Shown here one piece after another: positions 9,210 to 20,403 of a stretch of 22,823 bases of DNA. This DNA comes from Hirudo medicinalis. Its lineage: Eukaryota; Annelida; Clitellata; Hirudinida; Hirudinidae. The notes below the pieces were generated by a model. That model was given only the letters and a program-made list of their open reading frames with translations, did no database searches and was not told the DNA's origin. Each line of letters starts with the position of its first letter. Positions within the stretch are counted from its first letter, which is position 1. The translations under genes were made by a program, and so were the position numbers. The stretch lies in contig MPNW01000458.1 of assembly GCA_011800805.1 (NCBI GenBank), positions 124,082 to 146,904 on the forward strand, written 5' to 3'.

Positions 9210-12200
9210 ATGCATTCTGTATTTTCTTACGGTCGTTTCATCGTCAGAACTGTTATCGGTGAGCTAGGTGGTGAAATCCTATCATCACATTGGTTCAACT
9301 CAAACCGATTAGTTTCATCCTTCAAGAGACGTTCCTACCACCTTGTGACAGCCTTGTCTGGCATTTCAAAGACCCACTCGGGACCGTTGTCGTCCTCGTT
9401 TGCTCCTTCTTTTTCGCGTGTCCATCAGAGGTCGTTTGGTGATGATTCGTGTTTTGTGGCCAGTCATTCGGGAGGAGATGTTTTAGGTAGGTGGCAATGT
9501 TCATTATTACCTGTGACATTATTGTGCTTAACTAAAATGAATAGTACTTATGGCATAAGTAGAAATTGTAAAGCACATTCTCAATGGTTATGCAAGACTA
9601 TGGCAATAACAATAACCAGGACATGGAGGTAATGCATTGACTTCCAAATGACATTGCTTTAACTTTGGCAACTTAATTGAGAGTACATTGGCATTAACGA
9701 TGCTACTTATTCTCGTTGAGGTATCTGCACATGATTAAAAACAAACTACTGTTAATGTGTATTCACTAGCATTAAAAATCTCATAAGGCATAATTATCTC
9801 CCTTAATGTGAAATGCTCTCCCAAACCAATTTGATCTCTGTCAATCAATGAAAATAACCACTCCCCCTCGATCCAGGGGTGGCCGATGGAGTCGGCGGAT
9901 GGAGGACTTACGGCATCGACCCCTCGAAATTCTCGCAGTCCCTCATGTCCATCTGCGAGAGGTTGGTGGCCCAGGGCAAGATCTCCCCCAAAAAACCTGT
10001 TGAACTTCTGACGAGCGGCTACGAAGAACTCCAGCAGGACAAAAACTCTGTGATTGGTCAGTATTTGAGTTTGTTCATTCATTATTCATGAGGTGGCTGC
10101 AGAGTTGGACTTTTTAGCCAAGCATGAATTTGTACAAAATACCAAAATCTTTGTCAGTACTCAAGGAGTTTGGTGGACGTTTTTGTGGTTGATAGCAAGC
10201 GGTGACAGGTTGTTGGTGGTGCCTGTCAATGCTTGGATGAGAATTTAATTTTGATTATTCTCTTTAAAATTGAATGAAAACTTTGAATAAGAAACGATGC
10301 AATAAAGTTTACGACCGCAGTGAAATAAACGACGACATTGTTATTTTGACGTACGTCTTCTTGAGTTGCCGATACGTCGTGCACGACGGCGCAGAATGTC
10401 GCACGTAACAACTTAAGGCATTACTAAAAATAATAACGTCTGAATAGAATAAATATGGTAACTATAATTATATTTATATTTTGTGTGAAGATGGTCTTGA
10501 AGGTTGTTATTAAGTATTAGAGCTTCACAATAAGTCGAAAATTCGAGGGATGTGAAGTGAAAATCGAAATTATTGCATAATTACTACGAATAATTATTCT
10601 AATTATTTCTACCTTGTCACGTACAATATTATTGCACAATAACTCTTGTTATTAGTTTCAGACTTTGTCGATTGGCTTTTACATCTTAGTGTCATCGACA
10701 TGTTGTGAAGTCTCAATGATTTTGCAGCACTAGGATGTGCTCTTGTGTTTTTCCTCATGTTTAAGTCCTCTTTTGAGAAATAATGCATTTCAATGCCTGA
10801 ATTTATTGTCTCTGCTTGGAGATGTATGAAGGAAGTCCAGTTTATTTATGATGATAATGATGATAATAGTGATGATGACGATGATGATGATGGTCGGAAT
10901 GACTAAGATAAAGTTAGTGCAAGATAAATTGCTGTTTAATGTCCAAAACATTTATGCTCCTATTGTTCCCCTTTTGATGTATCCACATCGTTACAGCAGC
11001 ATCATCACAACCACCTTTCAACGGTGGCATGGTTTCAGAGTAGATGGAATGATGAATGAGTGAAACAAATGAGAGCATTGTGTGAATCATCATTCTTGCA
11101 TGATGGTCGACGACCACATTCATCATTGTCAGCATCGTAGAGATGATTTTTTTTGATTTGAATATCCACTTGTTCTTGATGAGACATGTGACATTTCTTT
11201 CAATAACCTCACAGTACTTCAATGGCTTGCCCTGACATTGACTAGTTATCTGAACAAGAATGACTGGAACATTCTGACCAATTCTGGTGGATGATGACAA
11301 TTTGTTCTCATGGTTGTTACGAACTGACGTAATGCAATTACTTCCACTAATTAAACATTTCAAATTTTATTGGTTTTAATGACTTTAGTTCCTCTTTTCC
11401 TATGCTTTATATCTTTAAATGTATCTTATCTTATAAATAAATTTGATAAAATAAAAATTGATGCCCCCTTCTAGGCAGCTGTACGGCATGCATAGTGGCT
11501 CTGAGCAGGGACCAGAAGAGAATCTATACGGCCAACCTCGGCGACAGCGGCTTCATGCTCGTCAGGGACGGGAAGGTCGTCCACCGCTCTGAGGAGCAGA
11601 CGCATTACTTCAATACTCCCTTCCAGATGGCCCTGGCACCCTCTATTATGGAAGGCATGTTCATATCAGATAGGTAATTTGCTTACCTTGATTTTTATGG
11701 TTGAATGGTCTTTCTGTCTGGTTTATATTGGCATCTTTGTGGTGCTATAGGAATGGATAGTTCTGGGCTGGTTGAGTGGCTGGTTTTACCAGGATCAAGA
11801 TATGATTGCCTGAGTTATGATATCAATTCATGATGATGATGATGGTGATAATGATTACGATACTGTACCGACTACCCACGCAGTCATTTACTGTCCGGTG
11901 AACATCAGATTCACAAGTGTCGAGCTGTTTGTCGAAGATACTTTCGAAACCGAAAAACTTGAAAAATCATCGAGAAAGAATGATCTCAATGATCAATGAT
12001 TTCGATTGTTCAACTGTGCATCTCAAGAAATAATCTAATTATCATAATTTCATATTATTATCATAATTTGCCAACATGGGGTTGTCATTTATACAGTGCA
12101 TAAATTTCATTGATAAATGTGTGACAACAATGACCCACAACAGCATCTATGTCGGGGTGGATAAATGGTTCCCTTGGGGGGGGAGGGGGTGACTCGGCCC

Positions 12201-14955
12201 CATCACGTGACCTGGTGTCCCGAAATAAGTTGGAGGAAGTTTATGTTATTTTGCTATGGCTGGAAAAAGTAGGCGTCTAGAAAATGGTTCAGTTCTCGGC
12301 TGTGTTTATGCTTTAAATATGTCAGCTGGTTGTTCTTGATGTTGTTGTTGTTGTTGTTCCAGCATGGATGAAGGTGCCGACTGTCGGCAGTTTCTTGCCT
12401 TTTTTTTCCTTTTTTTACTACTGCGTTCCTCGGATTCTTTTTTGCACGATGGTGATGATGATGATGATTTGTTTGCTGAATGGGGGATTTGAGAATATTT
12501 TTAAAATTCCAACTGGAAAAGAGTTATGATTTTGATGCACTTTGAATTAAGTGCATTCTAATTAAGTTAAAAAGAATCGCTCGATAAATAATAAAAATAA
12601 ACGTTATGAAAATATAAATATAATCAAACATGTGCACGATGTTTGACCAAAAGTCACGTCTTGTTGCTGCAAGTTTGCATCTCCCATTTGGTTCAGAATT
12701 CACAGTTCATGAACTTTAACCTTTCACCTGAGCTTTTGGCAAAACATATTCACCATCGGATTAAATGATGGGATTTGCATACGACTTCGTCTATTTCAAG
12801 ATTGCTATTCCAGACCAAACATAAGGCAGTGCTAATCCAGGCTTTGAACTGCATGGGTTGAGATTAAAATAAATTGAACTGTAATCTCATGTTTTGCTGC
12901 TGTTAAAAGACTCTTCTCTCCGAAGTCAACAATCTCTTCTGATTGGTCGAAATAGCAGGAGTGGTTAAGCTGCTGCTCTTCCTCAGCTGTACTCGACCCG
13001 ACGTTTTGATTATGCAACATAATTATGTCCGTCATAATAATCATATTTCGGTATTTTTTTATTCCGCATATTTATTTAAGTACTCATTCATTAATGGAAC
13101 TACTTTAAATGACATTCATTGGATCCGAGCAGGCAAAAAAAAGTTTAACTAAATCTCCAAGTGAAAGTGTCCTTGAAATGTAATCATGCAAATGTGGACC
13201 GCTCGCTGGTTAAGAATTTTCACAAGTCATGCTTTTGAAATGTCGAATGTCTAAATGATTCTAAATGTTTTATGAAAGGAAGCCAAATGAGCGAGCATTG
13301 CTCCTATGAATTCAAAATGCCTGCTTTGTTATCGACAGCACATTCAACACACTCTCAGGTTATCAAAAAAGACTTGTTGAGAAAAACATTCACAAGTCTT
13401 CATTGATTATGCCACCCTTCTGAATGGCAAGCTTATTCTAACAAAACACAAAACAAAAATGTTGAGTCATTGAGCCACTGTGAATTAAACACTGTGTAAT
13501 TTATGCAATTATTTAGCTGCATAATGGAGTTTCCCAGAAGCCAGGATCTCACAAGTATTTATGATTATCTGCAAAACACTGCTGTAAGGTTTAATGAGAG
13601 GCGAACTTTTCAATTGACTCAAGTGATTGTGACGTCAGTTGTCGTCGAGAGACTCATCGGGAGAAAGTGAAGCAACAATTTGCTTTCATGAAAAGCTTTC
13701 ATTTTGCTCAACTTGCGACTATCGGAAGAGATCTTTTAAAAAGATTTAGTTTGTATAACAACAAAATGCCACGCATGTCACTTGTCATGCTGAAAGGCAT
13801 CTAAAAAAATATTTGTCGCGATTAAACTTGTTAGTTTAAGCGATGAATTAATTTTTGTTTATCCATCTTCTAGTCCCGAGTCGGCAAATTCCGCATCCTT
13901 CAGTGTCGAGGAGGGGGACTTGATCCTCCTGGCCACGGACGGACTCTTCGACAACCTGGGAGAGGACGTCATACTCGAACACCTGTCGCAGCTGAAGGTC
14001 TGTAATCACAATAAGTTTCATTAATTAGACTGTAATAATAACAACTTTTAATCACTAACAATGACATAACATAACATAATAATAATATAATAATAATAAT
14101 AACATAATAATAATATTAATTATAATAATATCAGCCCAATAACTTTTATTATGTTAAATTATTGTCTATCGTACCAACCAATAACAACGGGAATATCAAT
14201 TATGAAAGTGTTTCGAGTAAAATGAAATTAGCAACAAACCGATCACAACAAAACCAATCGAGCGACGCCACTATTTTCCCTGCTCAAATGTTCGTCTTCG
14301 TGAGTAATGATTGAAACTGACGTCTCGTCCGTTCGGTCAACTTTTCCAGAGTGATTCCCTCCAGGACCTCCAGCATGTTGCCAACCTGATCGCCAACGAG
14401 GCCCACATGCTCGCATTCGATCCGGACTACATGTCGCCCTTTGCAGTCGGAGCCGCTGCCAATGGCTTCGACGTCAAGGGTGAGTTTGTCGACCGAGCGG
14501 TTGAAGGATTTTTTCTTCGTCCGACTCCATCGTTGATGAAGAATTACATTATTCTATTCACCATGTCATGTCATTCATTCATTCATTTATTGTCTTTGTG
14601 ACTGAACTTATCGAGGTGTGACTTTGTATTGTAAAAATAACTTGTTCGAACATAATAATCTTAATAATAACAATAACGATAATAATATTAATAATAATGA
14701 CAGTAATATTGATGATGACGACAACTAGAATAGTAATCTTTGACAGCTAGAAAAATAAATGCGCATATTATAATTAGAAATGACAGATATCATAAGTTGG
14801 TTTGTTTAATTAGTTACTGAATTACTTAACTCCATTCCGAACGATCGCCAGGTGGGAAGCCAGACGACATAACGGTCCTGTTGGCTATCGTTACGAGCAA
14901 AGACCAAAAAGACATGGACATCCCACAACAAGTGCCAACGGTTCAGTTTTCCTGA
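9210..14955 (+). CDS. PPTC7: Mitochondrial PP2C-type protein phosphatase, PPTC7 homologue
   Basis: A metal-dependent Ser/Thr phosphatase. In other animals PPTC7 acts in or on mitochondria and targets COQ7 and mitophagy receptors (family knowledge). Six exons: 9210-9486, 9877-10056, 11475-11673, 13874-13997, 14350-14479 and 14852-14955. They sum to 1014 nt (337 aa) with all phases matching. The N-terminus [11 protein letters not shown] is close to vertebrate PPTC7. Motifs in order: GDDSCF (77-82), DGVGGW (96-101), NLGDSG (173-178), TDGLFDN (240-246) and GKPDDIT (305-311). These supply the acidic metal ligands of the PP2C fold. About 30 extra residues, rich in Ser and Arg, lie between the N-terminal segment and GDD compared with the roughly 300-aa vertebrate protein. 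Introns are long (up to 2.2 kb) and AT-rich, while the exons are GC-rich. Confidence 0.95.
10057..11474. other. PPTC7 intron 2
   Basis: Contains a GAT-rich run at about 10848-10893 and a stop-free antisense stretch at 10914-11363, reported under findings. Nothing else recognised. Confidence 0.5.
11674..13873. other. PPTC7 intron 3
   Basis: Has GAT runs at about 11831 and 12450, a TTG run at 12342-12357 and a G-run at 12175-12190. No gene seen. The short antisense frame at 12832-13044 has no recognisable product. Confidence 0.5.
13998..14349. other. PPTC7 intron 4 with TAA repeats
   Basis: AT-rich, with an irregular AATAATAAT and AACATAATAATA stretch at about 14060-14135. Nothing coding. Confidence 0.6.
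14480..14851. other. PPTC7 intron 5
   Basis: Contains irregular AATAAT/GATGAC triplets at 14655-14725. No gene. Confidence 0.6.
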
Positions 14956-16962
14956 TGCCTTCCATTGCTCTTCTTCTTCCCCACTTCTTCCTTTCATGTT
15001 GAAAAGTTTCGTCGTTGGAGATCAGGGGAAGACCAGGTGACGGTGGGGGTTTCGGGCTCGGAGAGCGTGCCGGGTTGGTGTTTCGGGGGTCGACGGACGT
15101 GCGTTTCTCGTAATAGAACATCTCGTCGATGAAATTGGTTTTGTCGTTGCCATGGTATTATAATAACATTAATGATAACAATAATATTATTGCTATTTGA
15201 CTCTCTGCACGATCAATAAGTAACTTTATCATCACAAGCATCTTTGATTGGTAGGTAATAGTCATCTTGCCCACCAATAACCTTTAGTAGTGGCCTTGAC
15301 TTTTTGATCCTAGAGTGTTTTTAACCCAATAGTCATCAGCTAGGTACAGACTCAAATGTCATTGGTTGTAATTGTCTTATGCCCTACCCTCTGCCTCAGG
15401 GCAACCATTTCCCATTTCCACATGTTTAGGTCGTTGGTTTCCTTGGTAAGATTTGTTGTTAATGGTGATGATGATGATGATAATTATTATTATTATCATT
15501 ATTATTATTATTACTGTTTACAAACAGACAATGGCGAGTACCTCAAACATGTTAGAATGGGTTGATGATGTCGATGGCCGGCAAATACTCCTTCCTAGCT
15601 CACTCCATCCATCCCTCTGTCTGTTCGTTCGCTCGAGTTTCTGTCTTGTCTTCTGTGGCTCTTGTTGTGGATGTTTCTGCGTTATTTATGACAACGACTA
15701 TCATCAGCGACTGTGTTGTTGTTGTTGTAGTGGTTTAACTTGCAGCATCAGCTCTGTCGTTTTTATGGTGCTCATCGTCGTCGTCGTCATAATCATCATC
15801 ACCATCATCATCATCATTGGTACAATGTTGACAGTGATAGTAATGACAATAATAACAATAGTTGTATAATTTGTTAACAAGTTGTTATTGTTGTCATGGT
15901 TGTTGTTAATATTCTTGTCTTGTTGGCATTGTTTACTTAGGTAATTAAACTGTAAGAATATTCAGATCTTCTCGTCACGTGACATGATGTCATCGGATGC
16001 AGAACGATCCGGCTAAAGAATTTCTGTGCAGCACCCCACCCATCCTGTTTGCACTTGTAAACAGATCTAAAAAGGATGAAGGTGAAAAACCTCCTGAGAT
16101 CCCTTGCTGTCGATTTCCAATGATGGCTGATCGTCTCAATCGGACGATTGGTGGCAAAGAGTCAAAGGTCAACTCTCAATGACAGGTGTCTAACTACACC
16201 GTGACCCTGGTAATCCATGTAGAACTGAAAATTTGCTGCCTGTTAGTTGGCTTTTGCCTGTCACATCTCCAGATACCCAATCAAACGTTTGAGGAGTTTG
16301 AAAATTCAAACCGGAAAAGTGCCTGGCCTGTCTTTGGTAGCCTGCAGTCGTAACTGAGTCGCCTCAACATATCAGTTTTCTAAGGGTTTCTTCTGGTTTT
16401 TCCGTCCGTTCGTGAGTTGTTTTTTTTTTTTAAATTAGTTGACGAGGAAGTAATTTTGAGGTTGGGGGACGTTCTACCTGGGGGCGGTATGTCTAAATGT
16501 TTGGAGTTGTCTAATAAGTTGTCAGAGGCGTTGAGATAGTGTGTCTTAACTTAAAAAGCTTAATGAGTTTGTTTTCTTGTCGCTGTGGAGTAAATCTAAA
16601 AATGTTTAACCTCTTTTTGTGTCAGATAGATTCAGAGAAGTACAATGGAGCTGCAGGTTAATTGAAATGTTGGTTGAATGCGATTGTGCTCGTCATTTGT
16701 TCACATACGAGAAACACATTCTGGGGGACTGCAGTTGACTCATTAACAGGTGAGAGTCTCACCTGTATTGCTCTCCAAACATTCGCCTCAGGTGAGGCGA
16801 GCGATATGAGCTGACTGGAGAAGAATGTCCACAAAAAGCATCTTCATTACGGAAACACTCGTCTGTCGATGATGAAATAAAAGCCGCACGCTATTCCAGG
16901 GAGTCATTATTCGCTTCCAGGGGCAATTAAGTTTGAACTGAGAATCGGAGGTCGGGTTCACG
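14956..16962. other. Intergenic, with triplet runs
   Basis: Begins with a GC-rich 3' region (to about 15120) that is open on the opposite strand for 76 codons from an ATG at 15121. Triplet runs occur at 15463-15510 (GAT then TAT), 15714-15730 (TTG) and 15776-15818 (CGT and CAT). 15997-16182 is open on both strands with balanced composition and may be a dispersed repeat or an exon relic. Nothing certain. Confidence 0.4.
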
Positions 16963-17666
16963 ATGAAGTTCAAGAGGTCAAGAATTTGGTTCTTATTCGG
17001 GTTTTGGTTTCTTCAACAATTGAGCGAGGGGATTGACGAATTCTACATGAAGAGGACACCTACGGGTAAGTATCATCATCATAATCGTCGTGAAACAAAG
17101 CAAAATTCTTAAATTCTTAATGGACGCCATGTTCGTGCAGTTGCTCGGAGTCTGTTCTCCTTTATTGATGCCAGCTTTGCCGACCTCTGACGACACTTTA
17201 CTAAAACGCCCTTTAAAGATTGTGCTTAAATAGCATCAGCATTTATTACAAATTATAAATAAGGTTTACCAGTGCGGCGATATTACAGTAGAAATCAAAT
17301 TAACGTCCGTGTTGCCTCATTCCAGACCACAAGCTGCGCATCAAACACCTCACCAAGAACATCAGGAAAACCCTCAAAGAGGGACTGGAAAATCACACCT
17401 TTACCCAAGCGCACCTGGACAAAGTATACAACCTCTTCCACGAAATTATGGACAACAAAACCATTCCCATCGGGCATGGCAACGACCTTCACCCCTCTGC
17501 CGACAAAGACAACCCCGATACCTTGACAAAGTACCTACTGGAGATGTTCTGGATTCTCCACGAGACCATCCAGGACGGGAGGACATCGGTGGATGGAAAG
17601 GCAAGTGTGGGTGGAAGGACGTACGACCTCAGTAAAATGGGGAGCTACTGTTGCTCTTTTGGATAA
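16963..17666 (+). CDS. Small secreted protein of unknown family
   Basis: I do not recognise this protein. Exon 1 is 16963-17065 (donor GTAAGT) and exon 2 is 17326-17666 (acceptor TTCCAG). They join at phase 1 to give 147 aa. Residues 1 to about 22 look like a signal peptide: a basic start, then a core rich in Phe, Trp and Leu. A Lys-Arg pair follows at 30-31, a possible processing site. The mature part is polar and mostly helical in character, with many Lys, His, Asp and Asn and no cysteine until the CC near the C-terminus. A consensus GC-type donor (AAG/GCAAGT at 17601) lies in frame at phase 0, so the last 22 codons may be intron and the real 3' end may lie further on. GC-rich codons support real coding sequence. 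Confidence 0.6.
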
Positions 17667-19057
17667 CGACAAGTGGATGACGGAGAGTGGATAATGTTTA
17701 TGGCAACCACTTTAGACAGTTTAGAAGTTGTTGCAACTTTATTAGTAGAGTTAATTGATTATTTGTTGTTACTTAATTGCTCAGTTGTTGCTCTGCTAAC
17801 CAATTATGTACTTGCATTTAATCATATGATAATAAATGAGATGGTGTATTTTGTGAGAGGATTGTGGAGTGTTACACACAAGAATATACGAAGTAAGTAG
17901 ATTATATCAGTCGAGATTTCGATTTCGATGTTGTCTTCATCGTCGTCGTCATCAACAACAACAACATCATTATCATCATCGTCGTCGTCGTCGTCATCAT
18001 CATCATCTCCTCAAGAGGCTTATTTTAAGTCTCCTCGCGATGATTTTCTCCCATCAACACTGGTTCATCATCCACTTCTGAGAACAATTTTCTATCAAAT
18101 TTCTCGACTTCAACGACCACACTGACTCCAACTGACGTTGTCGCAAGAACCACACTTAACTGTAGTCGCTCTTCTAGCATGGATGTGTAGTTATTACACG
18201 AAATAAGCACCGTTATTTTGAAGCTAAAATTTTAACTCGACTCAAAAACAATGCGTAATTATTAATTATTGAGCGAAATACATTAATAAAATTACTTTGA
18301 TAATACCACCACACGTTTTTACTACCATCACCATACCAACACAGCCATCATCAGTACAACATCATTATCACCACCACAAGACCGCCTCCGAGACCGTAGC
18401 AAGACCATTTCCAAGCCAGCACCAAGACTACCACAAGACCATTTCCAAGCCACCAGAATGATGGACAACGTCGAAGGAAAGCAATCAGCTTGAAGTGCTT
18501 GCGATGCAGTGAACCCTCTTACGAACGAGATAAGGTCGACACTCCTTACTCTCTCGCTCCTCTCGTCATCTCTCCTTTATCCATCTCGAACCGGTCTTTC
18601 CGAGTCTTTTGGCGGTCGGGTGTACCTTGGTGACGATGACAATGTTAGTTGATGATGATGACGATGATGATGATGGTGATGAAGAAGAAGATGAAAATGA
18701 TGGCGGTAGATGTAAAGGTACCGGTGTGATGTCGATAATCTTGTCTCCAAACTTGGTACTTACAACTCCTGTCTTGGTACTTTCATTCAAAAAACAACAA
18801 CAGTACAACAACAGTAGCCATAACGTCCTCAAGTACAACTACAACAGAAGAGCAGATGAGGATGCGATCATCAAGTGTTGCGCGGGAAGAATCGATACTG
18901 ATTTACATGAGAAATTCAATCAAGCGTGACCTGCTGTGGAAAAGATGTCAAGTGGACCGTTACGAGCCTGATTGGAACATGCAATTATTCAGGAACCACC
19001 CTCGTTGTTCGCGAGTGCGTCTGAGTGGGTGGGTTGTCGGACGTTTAATTTGTTGAA

Positions 19058-19140
19058 TGGGTGAGTGAGTGAGTGAGTGAGTGAGTGGGTGGGTGAGTGA
19101 GTGAAAGAGTGAATGAGTGAATGGGTGGGTGGATGGGTTG
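19058..19140 (+). repeat. GAGT/GGGT tetranucleotide array
   Basis: GTGA-period repeats with GGGT and GAAT variants, decaying into ATGGATG-like words to about 19270. Confidence 0.85.
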
Positions 19141-19741
19141 TGGAATGACAGATTTTTACTTCGATGGTTATGATGATGGTGAATGGATTTATGAGTGAGT
19201 GGTTTGATGAATGAACGTGGCGGTAAATGAATGAGTGGGCTGATAGTTAGACGGATTGATGGATGGATGACATAAAACATTCCAAATCCCAGTTTACGTA
19301 CTTCTGGAGTTGTTTTCACAGCAACAGTGGAGCACAACTTCGGACCTCGGACTAAGGAGAAAGGTTATTACGTTGTAAGGAATTCCCCCCAAAAAATCTT
19401 TGGTTGAAACCAACGTCATCACCATCGTCGTCGTCGTCATCATCATCACCATCATCGTCGTCGTCGTCATCATTTCAACAAATAATGACAGGTGCCTGTT
19501 TAATTAGTTTCGTATTAACCCATCATTCCATCACAATTGTTCTCAGTTGTTACTGTCGTCATCGACTTTGTTGTCACTTTTAATATTCGTTGTTGTAGTT
19601 ATTAGCGTAGTAATTGTTGCTGTTGATGGTTTTGTTGTTGTTGTTGTTGTTGCTGCTGAAGTATTTAGCCTTGGTGTTTTTTCCCAACCTTTTGGGAAGG
19701 GAAGAGTCAGTTTCCAGTGAAGATGATATAATGATAATAAT

Positions 19742-19742
<1 letters not shown>

Positions 19743-19840
<98 letters not shown>

Positions 19841-19842
19841 NC

Positions 19843-19920
<78 letters not shown>
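19743..19920 (+). repeat. Compound (CAA)n(TAA)n array, twice, split by an N
   Basis: CAA triplets at 19743-19790 turn into TAA triplets to 19840. After one N at 19841 the same CAA-to-TAA order repeats to 19920, followed by GAT triplets to about 19946. Confidence 0.95.
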
Positions 19921-19922
<2 letters not shown>

Positions 19923-20097
19923 AGATGATGATGGTGATGGTGATGATGCCATTGTTTACAAATGACGATAAAAATATTATTTTTAATAATAATTATTATT
20001 TCATTATATTAATCAATTAATAATAATTAAGTAATAATAAATAAGAATTTTTATTTATGTTGAATAATTGCTGAAAACAACCACGTGCGAATCATAA

Positions 20098-20103
20098 TTT
20101 ATT
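20098..20103 (-). terminator. Candidate polyadenylation signal of the Snail-like gene
   Basis: TTTATT here is AATAAA on the minus strand, about 300 nt after the stop codon. Other AT-rich candidates exist, so this is only a position guess. Confidence 0.25.
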
Positions 20104-20403
20104 TATGAGGCGCACAAATTGTTCACAACCCGGGAATCATCATCAAGCTGGTGAAACTTAAACTGACATAACACTTTTACGAATAAATAATATAACATAA
20201 TATAGTAATATAATAATAATAATGTAATATTATAACATATAATAATTATTAATATAACATAAACATTATAAAACATGTATTTAATTAAGTTATTAATTGT
20301 GCTCCTTCTTAATTCGTTCATTAATAGGTTAACATTCAACTTATCACATTGAAAATGTCAACCCAAGTAAACTCCTCCACTCCAATTTCTTGATTGAAAC
20401 CAA

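Larger units (their letters stand above)
17667..20097. other. Intergenic, dense simple repeats
   Basis: No gene found. Holds CAT/CGT/CAA triplet runs at 17935-18005, an 18-base direct repeat AAGACCATTTCCAAGCCA (about 18401 and 18436), GAT/GAC/GAA runs at 18645-18700, a GAGT/GGGT tetranucleotide array, and CGT/CAT runs at about 19418-19471. The acidic frame across 18645-18700 reads through the repeat and I do not call it a gene. Further exons of the secreted-protein gene could lie here. Confidence 0.45.

Noticed and set aside
15453..15869. 138-codon hydrophobic frame rich in Ile, Cys and Val
   Set aside because: Made largely of TTA, GAT and CGT repeat readings. The apparent membrane segments are low-complexity artefacts.
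18609..18929. Acidic 106-codon open frame (poly-Asp/Glu)
   Set aside because: It reads straight through a GAT/GAC repeat, has no good ATG context and no recognisable flanking domain. The antisense frame with a hydrophobic start begins with TTG and is equally unconvincing.
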